In this document: one piece after another, positions 10,216-18,506 of the stretch
How positions within the stretch are numbered: the first letter of the stretch is position 1
Layout: the number at the start of each line of letters is the position of its first letter
NCBI GenBank assembly: GCA_039181495.1
Contig: JBCDCP010000006.1
Span: 1-44,293, forward strand
Reading direction: 5' to 3'
Source: JBCDCP01 sp039181495
GTDB lineage: Bacteria > Pseudomonadota > Alphaproteobacteria > Rhizobiales > Tepidamorphaceae
DNA length: 44,293 nucleotides
Translations under genes and position numbers: made by a program
Notes under the pieces: generated by a model
Told to the model about the DNA's origin: nothing
What the model saw: only the letters and a program-made list of their open reading frames with translations
Database searches by the model: none

Positions 10216-11205
10216 TCATCCCAGTTCCGAGCGGAGCGGTCGCGACAACAGCGCGTTAATCGCCTCGTCGATGCTCATCTTCTCCTCAATGATTGCGTCG
10301 ACGGCGGCACAGATCGGCATCTCAATGCCCGCCTCGCTGGCCTTGCGCATGACGGCACTGGCCGTGAACCGGCCCTCGCTCAGGATTGTTTCGTCTGATG
10401 CTTGGCCGGCGCCCAGAGCAAGCCCGTAGGCGAAATTACGCGATTTCGGACTGGAGCAGGTCAGCAACAGATCACCTAGGCCAGACAGCCCGTGCAGCGT
10501 TTCTGATCGCGCTCCCTGCGCAACCGCCAGCCGCTGCATTTCGGCAAACCCACGCGTCGTCAGGGCCGCCCGGGCACTGGCACCGAGCTCGCGTCCCTCG
10601 ACGATGCCGCAGGCTATCGCCAGCACGTTCTTGAGCGCACCGCCCATTTCAGCACCGACAACATCATCGCTGACGTAAAGACGGAAAGTCGGCACCGACA
10701 GCATCAGCGCAATCTCTTCCGCAAGCATCGGGTCACTGCAGGCCAATGTCACCGCTGTTGGCAGTCCTCGCCCGACATCGGCTGCAAAACTCGGACCGGA
10801 TAGCACAGCTAACGGCATCCCGGGCATATACTCCGCTGCCACTTGTGAAAGCCGCAACCCTGTATCGCGTTCGAACCCTTTTGCGGTCAGAACGACAGGG
10901 GTCGCAGGCTGGAGAAAGGGGGCAATTTGAGGCGCAATCTCGCGCGTTGCCTGTGCTGGCACGGCTAGAACAACTGCATCACCATCAATAGCGGCTGTCA
11001 GCTTCGACGAAAAACGCATTCCACCGGGAAGTTCAACTCCCGGCAGATAGGTCTTGTTCTCCCGATGTTCAGCCATGGCATCGGCACGTTCGTCATCACG
11101 GGCGACCAGAGTCACGTCGTTGCCGGCCCGCGCCGCTGTTATGGCCAACGCGGTGCCCCAGGCACCGGCTCCAATCACAACAACTTTGCCGCCCATCTTG
11201 CTCAC
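10216..11205 (-). CDS. gpsA: NAD(P)-dependent glycerol-3-phosphate dehydrogenase
   Basis: 329 aa. It makes sn-glycerol 3-phosphate from dihydroxyacetone phosphate for phospholipid synthesis, in the cytoplasm. The Rossmann motif GAGAWGTALA is at the N-terminus and the catalytic lysine segment GGALKNVLAIACG is intact; length is normal. The start is GTG at 11205, overlapping the tsaD stop in GTGA, which suggests translational coupling. An ATG three codons later (11196) is a possible alternative but has no better ribosome-binding site. Same operon as tsaD. Confidence 0.96.
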   Translation of the reverse strand: MSKMGGKVVVIGAGAWGTALAITAARAGNDVTLVARDDERADAMAEHRENKTYLPGVELPGGMRFSSKLTAAIDGDAVVLAVPAQATREIAPQIAPFLQPATPVVLTAKGFERDTGLRLSQVAAEYMPGMPLAVLSGPSFAADVGRGLPTAVTLACSDPMLAEEIALMLSVPTFRLYVSDDVVGAEMGGALKNVLAIACGIVEGRELGASARAALTTRGFAEMQRLAVAQGARSETLHGLSGLGDLLLTCSSPKSRNFAYGLALGAGQASDETILSEGRFTASAVMRKASEAGIEMPICAAVDAIIEEKMSIDEAINALLSRPLRSELG

Positions 11206-12245
11206 TGCCCAGGCTCCAGTTCGGTGAGCGGCCAGCGTGCCTGCGGGCCAACATCTAATCCATCAAAAAGGCCCAGCCGGCACCTCTCCAGACCGGCCCA
11301 TGCAATCATCGCGGCATTGTCGCCACACAGGTTCAATGGCGGCACGACAAGCCGGAGACCGCGGCCTTCGGCAATATTGGACAGCCTTGTGCGGATCATC
11401 TCGTTGGCGGCAACACCGCCTGCTGCGACAAGCGCGGTCGGGCGGATGCCCTCAGCCTGGAGAATGTCGAGCGAGACCGACAGCCGATCGGCGATGCAAT
11501 CGGTGACCGCCGCCTGGAACGAAGCACAGATGTCAGCAACATTCTGGCCGGACAATGGACTGGCCTCCTCAGCCGCCAGCCTGAGTGCCGTTTTCAGCCC
11601 GGCAAAGGAGAAGTCCGGTTGCGGACGCCCGACCATCGGGCGCGGCAGGGCAAACCGCGTCGGGTTACCCGTACTGGCCGCCGCCTCGACCTTCGGCCCG
11701 CCGGGATATCCCAGCCCCAGCATCTTCGCCGTCTTGTCGAAGGCTTCGCCAGCCGCGTCGTCGATGGTCGTTCCGAGAAGCCGGTATCTGGATACACCAT
11801 CCACAACCACGATCTGGCTGTGCCCACCAGACACCAGCAGTAGCAGATAGGGAAAGTCGAGATCGTCGGTAAGCCGCGCGGTCAATGCATGCCCTTCGAG
11901 GTGGTTTACCGCAATGAGCGGTTTGCCAGAGGCCAGCGCCAACGCCTTCGCCGTGGTCAACCCGACGATCAGGCCGCCCATCAGGCCCGGTCCGGCTGTT
12001 GCCGCGATGGCATCGAGATCGTCGAGTGCAGTGCCAGCCTCTTTGAGTGCCGCAGCGATCACCGCATCCAGCGCATCGACGTGAGCCCGGGCGGCGATCT
12101 CCGGCACCACCCCGCCGAAAGCAAGATGCGCATCGGCCTGTGACAAGACGATGTTCGACAAGATGCGATCAGCGCCAGCCCCCTGACCGGCAACGACGGC
12201 AGCGGCTGTCTCGTCACAACTCGTCTCGATACCGAGCAGTCTCAC
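11202..12245 (-). CDS. tsaD: tRNA N6-adenosine threonylcarbamoyltransferase TsaD
   Basis: 347 aa from GTG at 12245. A TTG two codons earlier (12251) is less likely: GGTAGG is 8 nt from the GTG but only 2 nt from the TTG. TsaD transfers threonylcarbamoyl to A37 of ANN-decoding tRNAs (t6A). Diagnostic motifs: GIETSCDET at the start, the metal-binding NHLEGH and the ASKHA-fold segment GEAFDKTAKMLGLGYPGG. It overlaps gpsA by 4 nt and is divergent from hemC, sharing a 167-bp upstream region. The divergent tsaD/hemC order is usual in alphaproteobacteria. Confidence 0.96.
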   Translation of the reverse strand: MRLLGIETSCDETAAAVVAGQGAGADRILSNIVLSQADAHLAFGGVVPEIAARAHVDALDAVIAAALKEAGTALDDLDAIAATAGPGLMGGLIVGLTTAKALALASGKPLIAVNHLEGHALTARLTDDLDFPYLLLLVSGGHSQIVVVDGVSRYRLLGTTIDDAAGEAFDKTAKMLGLGYPGGPKVEAAASTGNPTRFALPRPMVGRPQPDFSFAGLKTALRLAAEEASPLSGQNVADICASFQAAVTDCIADRLSVSLDILQAEGIRPTALVAAGGVAANEMIRTRLSNIAEGRGLRLVVPPLNLCGDNAAMIAWAGLERCRLGLFDGLDVGPQARWPLTELEPGQ

Positions 12246-12412
12246 GACCAACGCCTACCGGACTCCTGGATCACCGGGACGGTCCTCGCCAACCCCGTAG
12301 AAATCCCGCTTCACAGCGTGCATGGCACAGCTTAGGTCTGCGGGTCTGACAAAGCTTGCCTAGCGTCTATGACCGCACGGGGGCAAGCGGTGCTCCGCAA
12401 GGGAACTCACGA

Positions 12413-13351
12413 ATGGCGCCATTCATGACCATTGGTACGCGCGGCAGCCCGCTTGCATTGTGGCAAGCCCACCATGTCCGTGGCCGCCTTGCCGAGATAC
12501 ATGGCATAGAAGAAAACGACATTGCCGTTGAAGTCATCAAGACAACCGGTGACAGGATACTCGACAGACCACTGTCGCAGGTCGGCGGCAAAGGGTTGTT
12601 CACCAAGGAACTCGAAGAGGCCATGCTTGATGGCCACATCGACATCGCTGTGCACTCATCAAAGGATGTGGCGACTGTTTTGCCCGACGGACTGTTTCTC
12701 TCGGCCTATCTGAAGCGGGAAGATGTCCGCGACGCCTTTATTAGCCCGCATTGCAAGACGCTCAACGAGCTTCCCGAAGGCGCAACTGTGGGGACAGCAT
12801 CGCTGCGCCGACAGGCGCTGGTCCGTCGCCTGCGCCCCGATCTGATCGTCGAGACCTTCCGCGGTAACGTCCAGACCCGGCTGCGCAAGCTCGATGATGG
12901 TGAGGTCGACGCAACCCTTCTGGCACTGGCAGGTCTCAGGCGCCTCGAGATGGAACACGTGGCATCAAGCCTCTTGTCATTGGATGATTTCCCACCTGCG
13001 ATCGGCCAAGGCTGCGTTTGCATCGAAAGCCGTGTCGATAATGATACAACGACCGAGAGACTTGCACCCCTGAACGATCCGGACGCGCGTGACGCATTGG
13101 TGACCGAACGTGCCTTTCTGCGCGAGCTTGACGGCTCCTGCCGGACGCCGATCGCTGGCCTCGCTCTGCCGGACGCGGATAGAATCGCGTTTCACGGTCT
13201 GATTGCGTCGCTGGACGGACAGACAGTGTTCGAATCTGAAGCTGTCGCTGGGCGGGCGGAAGCGGAAGAACTCGGCCGCGAAACGGGCAAGGAAGTTCGC
13301 GCCAAGGCGGGCGAAACGTTCATGGCCAATCTCGCCGCGCAGATGCAATGA
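12413..13351 (+). CDS. hemC: Porphobilinogen deaminase (hydroxymethylbilane synthase)
   Basis: 312 aa. I chose the ATG at 12413 because AAGGGA lies about 8 nt upstream; the next ATG (12425) is possible and would still keep TIGTRGSPLALWQ. The enzyme joins four porphobilinogens into hydroxymethylbilane, a cytoplasmic step of heme synthesis. Motifs include HSSKDV, GTASLRRQALV, IGQGCVCIE and LDGSCRTPIAG, where C243 should carry the dipyrromethane cofactor. First gene of a heme-linked cluster with hemD, Mic60 and hemY. Confidence 0.97.
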   Translation: MAPFMTIGTRGSPLALWQAHHVRGRLAEIHGIEENDIAVEVIKTTGDRILDRPLSQVGGKGLFTKELEEAMLDGHIDIAVHSSKDVATVLPDGLFLSAYLKREDVRDAFISPHCKTLNELPEGATVGTASLRRQALVRRLRPDLIVETFRGNVQTRLRKLDDGEVDATLLALAGLRRLEMEHVASSLLSLDDFPPAIGQGCVCIESRVDNDTTTERLAPLNDPDARDALVTERAFLRELDGSCRTPIAGLALPDADRIAFHGLIASLDGQTVFESEAVAGRAEAEELGRETGKEVRAKAGETFMANLAAQMQ

Positions 13352-13414
13352 TGAGTAGCGGCGAAAACCGCCCAAGGGGGCGATCGTGAAAAGGTTCGCC
13401 GAAGCATCACCCGC

Positions 13415-14191
13415 ATGACCAATACCCGACGACGCATATTGGTCACCCGGCCCGAGCCGGCCGCATCAAAAACCGCCGAGGCCCTTGAGGCAGAGGGCTA
13501 CGATCCGGTCGTTGTCCCGTTGTTTGAGATCAAGCCCATGCCCGGCGTCGACAGCGTGGTGGAAAAAGTCCTTCGGGACGATCCGCAGGCGATCGCGTTC
13601 ACATCGGCCAACGCCATTCGCGCTCTCATGTCGAGCTTCACCGACAGCATCCCGCAGACACTGTTGCAGCTGCCGGTCTACGCACTGGGGGAGGCAACGG
13701 CTATTGTGAGTCGAGATGCTGGATTTGCGACAGTCTTAGAAACACCGCCAGACCATGGGGGTGACGCCAAGGGTCTCGCGGCCTGGATCACCTCGCGATG
13801 TGAGCCAGGCGGAGGACCCATCTTGCACCTGCACGGGCAACATCGTGCGGCTGACTTGTCCGTGCTGTTGGCCGGGCCCGGGCTACAGGTCACGGCTCGG
13901 GCAATCTATGTCTCGCAATCGGCAGAACCGTTCACCGACAGCCTTCGCCAGCACATAGCCAATGCGCCGGTCGTCGCTGTTTTGCATTACTCGCCAAGAG
14001 CGGCGCGCCATTTCGTGGAGCGGGCAGCAGAAATTCGCATTCCCTGCCATGCCTGCCTATCTCCAGCGGTGGCTGAAGCGCTCGATCAGGCCCTGATTGG
14101 AAGGAAAATTGGGGCGGGCTCGGTTGTGGTCGCAGAGCTGCCGAATGAGCGTGCTCTGTTGAGAGCACTCAAACAGTCCGACAGACGCTGA
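13415..14191 (+). CDS. hemD: Uroporphyrinogen-III synthase
   Basis: 258 aa. It closes and inverts ring D of hydroxymethylbilane to give uroporphyrinogen III. The family is poorly conserved; visible support is the start RRILVTRPEPAASKTAEAL, the TSANAIRAL segment, the AIYVSQ linker, and the position right after hemC (63-bp gap). Length is normal. No strong ribosome-binding site precedes the ATG. Confidence 0.92.
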   Translation: MTNTRRRILVTRPEPAASKTAEALEAEGYDPVVVPLFEIKPMPGVDSVVEKVLRDDPQAIAFTSANAIRALMSSFTDSIPQTLLQLPVYALGEATAIVSRDAGFATVLETPPDHGGDAKGLAAWITSRCEPGGGPILHLHGQHRAADLSVLLAGPGLQVTARAIYVSQSAEPFTDSLRQHIANAPVVAVLHYSPRAARHFVERAAEIRIPCHACLSPAVAEALDQALIGRKIGAGSVVVAELPNERALLRALKQSDRR

Positions 14192-14346
14192 AATCGCCGC
14201 TTCGACGAGAAGGGACACAGGACATTTGGGGTTCATTGCCGGTACGTTGTCCGATAGGATTTGGCAAATTGAGATTCCGGCCAATCCGAAACCGAAACGA
14301 TCAACCCCTTCGCACGGATGTGGCTGTGACAGAGGACCAGTAGGGA

Positions 14347-16113
14347 ATGGCCGAAGAAAAAGCGGCACGCAGGACGGGAAGCAAGAGCAAGACGCAAGGT
14401 CGGGCGGGTTCAACCGCAAAATCAGGCACGGGATCGGGATCTGCCAGAGCAGGGGCGCGCCCAAAGGCTGTTAAGCCGCCAACCATCAATCTCAAGGCCG
14501 AGGAGGTCAGTGCCAAGGAGACCACCAAGGCATCTTCGGACAGCGCAACACCCGCTCAACCCTCCACAACGTCCACGAAGGGCAATAAAGCAGCAAACGC
14601 CAAGGTCGAAAGCGCCAAGGCGGATGCACCGCAATCGAACAATCGCCCGAAAGAAAAGGCAGCCTCTCAAGGCGCAAGCGCTCCGCCAGTCAGCAATCGT
14701 CTCGGGCTCATGGGTTATGCCGGCGCTGGCGCGGTTGGCGCTATTGCCGCAGCCGCCGTGAGCATTGCGGTGAACATGATCGGCGTCCGCACGCCCGACA
14801 CCAGCGCGATTGAAACGCGACTTGAGCAGATTGCTGCCCAGAATACCGATGCAGTCGCGCTGCAGCAGCAAATCGATGTGTTGGTTGCACGTCAGACCCA
14901 GTTGACCGAACAGATCGGTGCGGCGAACGATAGCGCAGACCTCGCGCAACTGCGCTCTACGCTCGAATCATCAATCTCCGACACGCAAAGCGAACTCACC
15001 ATACTGGCCGAGGCCATTTCTGCGATGTCGGTATCTGGCGCGGATGCAGATCCTGAGGGCCTACGGTCGCAGATCTCGACCTTGGCGGCGCGGCTCGACA
15101 GCGCTGAAGAACGACTGGGCCGGATCGCCACAAGCGAAGATCTTTCTGCCTTGCAAGCAGTTTTCGCCGAGACCACCGGCGACGCGAGCGAAGGCGCTGC
15201 CGGTCTTTCCGGACTGGCGCAGCTTGGCCAGCAGGTCTCAGACAGCAATGAACAACTATCCGCCCGAGTCGATACAATGGAGCCCGCTGTTCAGGGTCTT
15301 TCGGAAGCGGTTGCGGCACTTGAAGCGCGCATCGCCGAAAGCCTCGGGGCCGGTGCCAGCATGTCCGATATCGAAGGATTGGGTGACCGGATCGCCTCGA
15401 TTGGCGGTCAGCTCGGTGAAATTCGTGATTCGATGGCTGGTGCTGAAGCAAGCAACGCCGCAACCGACCAGTTATTGGCCGATCATGAGGAGCGACTGGC
15501 AGCGCTTCAAACTGGGCTGGCGGAGTTACAGACGACCATCGGTACTGTTCAGAACCGTGCGTCCTCCAGTGCCGCTGATCAGGCGGCAACAGCACTTGCA
15601 TTGGCGGAATTTCAGGATGCAGTCCAGAGCAGTGGCGATTTCGTCGGACCACTCAACACGCTGTCGGCAATCTTGGGAACTGAACAACCGGAGATGGCTG
15701 TACTAGCGAAACATGCCGAGGCGGGCGTGTTGAACACAACTGAGCTTGCCACCCGCTTCGAAGCAGTTGCCGGCGATATCGTTGCCGCAGCGTCCGTTCG
15801 CGAAGATGCCGGCATTCTGGGCCGGCTGGTCGACAACGCACGCGGGATCGTCTCCGTGCGGCCGATTTCCCCCGTATCAGGCGATACGCCGGCGGCCATT
15901 GTCTCAAGGATTGCAGGTCATTTGGCTGACGACAGCCTCGACGCTGCAGCAGGTGAGTGGGCTGCACTACCCGAACCAGCGCGCAATGCAGCAACGGACT
16001 GGGGCCGTCAGCTTTCCGCGCGCATAGAGGTCGATAACGCGCTTGACCAGCTTACGGCACGTCTCCTCGCCGATCTCCAGAATGCCGCCAGCGCGGCTCC
16101 GGCGACGCAGTAG
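14347..16113 (+). CDS. Bacterial Mic60 (mitofilin-domain) membrane protein
   Basis: 588 aa. Residues 1-117 are low complexity, rich in K, A, S, T and P, and should be disordered in the cytoplasm. One membrane helix follows (about 121-145, GYAGAGAVGAIAAAAVSIAV). The periplasmic part starts with a long coiled coil rich in Q, E and A (about 150-440). The C-terminal mitofilin signature (about 455-588) includes LAKHAEAGVLNTTEL and GRLVDNARGIVSVRP. Mic60 shapes cristae in mitochondria and intracytoplasmic membranes in some alphaproteobacteria; the same role here is inference. The position between hemD and hemY is the known alphaproteobacterial arrangement. AGAGGA precedes the ATG. Confidence 0.9.
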   Translation: MAEEKAARRTGSKSKTQGRAGSTAKSGTGSGSARAGARPKAVKPPTINLKAEEVSAKETTKASSDSATPAQPSTTSTKGNKAANAKVESAKADAPQSNNRPKEKAASQGASAPPVSNRLGLMGYAGAGAVGAIAAAAVSIAVNMIGVRTPDTSAIETRLEQIAAQNTDAVALQQQIDVLVARQTQLTEQIGAANDSADLAQLRSTLESSISDTQSELTILAEAISAMSVSGADADPEGLRSQISTLAARLDSAEERLGRIATSEDLSALQAVFAETTGDASEGAAGLSGLAQLGQQVSDSNEQLSARVDTMEPAVQGLSEAVAALEARIAESLGAGASMSDIEGLGDRIASIGGQLGEIRDSMAGAEASNAATDQLLADHEERLAALQTGLAELQTTIGTVQNRASSSAADQAATALALAEFQDAVQSSGDFVGPLNTLSAILGTEQPEMAVLAKHAEAGVLNTTELATRFEAVAGDIVAAASVREDAGILGRLVDNARGIVSVRPISPVSGDTPAAIVSRIAGHLADDSLDAAAGEWAALPEPARNAATDWGRQLSARIEVDNALDQLTARLLADLQNAASAAPATQ

Positions 16114-16140
16114 AGAAGTCAGCAGAGGATCCGCGCGGAA

Positions 16141-18123
16141 ATGACCCGCATCATCGCATTTCTGTTCGCCATCCTGGCGCTTGGGGCCGTGCTCGCGTGG
16201 CTCGCTGATCGACCGGGCGATGTCTCCATCGTATGGCAGGGTTACCGGATCGAGATGAGCGCCATGGCGCTGTTTCTCGGGCTGATTGTTGCGTCTGCAG
16301 CCCTTGCGCTTCTCTGGCAGCTGTATCGCGCAGTCATGGGCGCGCCTGGGTCGATCGCCGATTTCTTTCGCGGCCGCAGGCGGATGAAAGGCTATCAGGC
16401 GCTGTCGCAGGGCATGATAGCGGTCGGCGCCGGGGACGCGCGGTTTGCCAACCTGCAGGCGAAGCACGCGCGAAAACTGCTCGAAGGCGAGCCGCTGGTT
16501 GGCCTGCTGACAGCGCAAGCCGCGCAGCTTTCTGGCGATCCTGATTCGGCGCGCGCCGCATTCGAAGACATGCTCGACACGCCAGAGACCGCACTTCTCG
16601 GATTGCACGGGCTGTTTGTCGAGGCGGAACGGCAGGGTCAGATTGTTGCGGCTCGGCGCTGTGTTGCCGAAGCGGTCAAGCGTGCACCGGCACTCGCCTG
16701 GGCTGCCGAGGCGGACTTTCAGTTCAAGATTCGTGATGGCGCCTGGGATCTGGCGCTCTCCGCCCTCGACCGCAATGAACAGAACAGGCTGGTATCCAAG
16801 ACCGACGCCAAAAGGAAGCGAGCCGTCCTCCTGACCGCCAAAGCGATGGAACTTGAGGACACTGAGCCAGAGCGGGCACTGGAGACCGCCAGCGAGGCAC
16901 ACAAGCTGGCGCCGGAGTTCGTGCCCGCCGCGATGGTTGCCGGCCGCAGTGCTGGTGGGCTGGACCGTTTAAGCCAGGCTTCAGCCATCATCGAGAAGAC
17001 CTGGAAGGCTGCGCCGCACCCGGATCTGGCCGATATCTACGCCCATCTGCGCTCAGGCGACACGACCCAGGACCGCTTCAAGCGGGTCAAAGCTCTGACC
17101 AGGAAGAAGCCCGGCCATATCGAATCACGCGTAGCGCTGGCGCGGGCAGCAGTCGAAGCCTCGGACTGGAGTGCCGGTCGCGAGGCCCTCGAGCCTCTTT
17201 TAGCAAGGGAGCCTAGCCGGCGGGTTTGCGTGATGATGGCGCAGATTGAGGACGGTGAGCACGGTGACCGCGGCCGAGTCCGCGAATGGCTGGCGCGCGC
17301 CGTGCGAGCCCCGCGCGATCCGGCCTGGGTGGCCGACGGTCAGATCAGTGATGACTGGGCGCCGGTGTCGCCAGTGAGCCATACTCTTGATGGTTACGAA
17401 TGGGCCGTGCCGCTTGATGATGGTGGTGCGATCTCTGCAGACGTGCTGGAAGCGCTCGGAGCCGCCGAACCGGATGCCCCGATGATCGAAGTCCAACAGA
17501 GTCCGGAGAAAACCGCCGAGGTCACACCACTAAGCTCCGAGCCAATCGGTTCGACACGGAGCACAAAGCAGGTGAATGACGCTAGCGACATCGACAGCAC
17601 CGAGACGGACGCAACAGCAAAGCAGCAATCCGAGGCCGCTCCAGAGGCGAAAAACAAGGAACCCCGCGACGTTGTCGACCAGTCCGCTGCACCGGAACTT
17701 GACGAAACCACGGACCAGCCGCCGGAAGTCCAGGACGACACACCTCCATCCGGTCAGCAACCGATGAGCAAGGGCATGAAACGCGCGATGGACTCCGGTG
17801 CGATTGCCCCAGCGGCTGTCGATGGCGATGCCGAGTCGGCAGAAACGGCAGTAAAGCCGCCGGCCAAGATGAAACCGGGGGCCGAGGCGCCCAAAGACAA
17901 ACTCCGCCCAAAGCGCGGCACTGGCTCAAACGGTGAAACGATCAGTTCAAATGGCCGCCGCAGCGGACCGGAAGCGGTGGCCGGTGTCGCCGTCGCGGCG
18001 CAGCGGCCCCCTGACGACATCGAAGCGCGGCTATTACCCAGCCAGCCCGATGATCCGGGACCGTTGGCCGAAGGCGACGACAATGACGCAGACAAGAAGA
18101 AATGGATGGGTCTGTTCAACTAG
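16141..18123 (+). CDS. hemY: HemY-type membrane protein with TPR region and long acidic tail
   Basis: 660 aa. Two membrane helices (about 4-20 and 40-62) make the HemY N-terminal domain, with DRPGDVSIVWQGYRIE between them. Helical TPR-like repeats run from about 85 to 400. This HemY is the gammaproteobacterial/alphaproteobacterial membrane protein of the hem cluster, not protoporphyrinogen oxidase; its exact role is uncertain. The last 200 or so residues (about 455-660) are low complexity, rich in D, E, P, T and A, ending in a basic DKKKWMGLFN. It follows the Mic60 gene after 27 bp and is likely the last gene of the operon. Confidence 0.88.
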   Translation: MTRIIAFLFAILALGAVLAWLADRPGDVSIVWQGYRIEMSAMALFLGLIVASAALALLWQLYRAVMGAPGSIADFFRGRRRMKGYQALSQGMIAVGAGDARFANLQAKHARKLLEGEPLVGLLTAQAAQLSGDPDSARAAFEDMLDTPETALLGLHGLFVEAERQGQIVAARRCVAEAVKRAPALAWAAEADFQFKIRDGAWDLALSALDRNEQNRLVSKTDAKRKRAVLLTAKAMELEDTEPERALETASEAHKLAPEFVPAAMVAGRSAGGLDRLSQASAIIEKTWKAAPHPDLADIYAHLRSGDTTQDRFKRVKALTRKKPGHIESRVALARAAVEASDWSAGREALEPLLAREPSRRVCVMMAQIEDGEHGDRGRVREWLARAVRAPRDPAWVADGQISDDWAPVSPVSHTLDGYEWAVPLDDGGAISADVLEALGAAEPDAPMIEVQQSPEKTAEVTPLSSEPIGSTRSTKQVNDASDIDSTETDATAKQQSEAAPEAKNKEPRDVVDQSAAPELDETTDQPPEVQDDTPPSGQQPMSKGMKRAMDSGAIAPAAVDGDAESAETAVKPPAKMKPGAEAPKDKLRPKRGTGSNGETISSNGRRSGPEAVAGVAVAAQRPPDDIEARLLPSQPDDPGPLAEGDDNDADKKKWMGLFN

Positions 18124-18283
18124 TTTCGGGGAACCTTCGAATCTGCCCGCACGTCTCGCTGGACATCCTGAGAACAGCTCCGGACCGACGAACAATGCGA
18201 CACAAGGCTCTCAGCCCATCGGCTACTGGCCCGCTTGTCTGCCGGCGGCGAATAAGGCATAGGACGGCTCTGCGCTGCCGCGC

Positions 18284-18359
<76 letters not shown>

Positions 18360-18506
18360 GCCGCCCCTCGCGAGCATCTTGCTGATTGATGTAGATCGTT
18401 GCGGGCTGCGCGTAATCCCGCCGGCAGATTGAAATGTCCCTCGGTGACACCCCTCGCCCAATGCACCAATATACCAACCGGTCGTCCTCCATAGCGAGAT
18501 ACTGGA

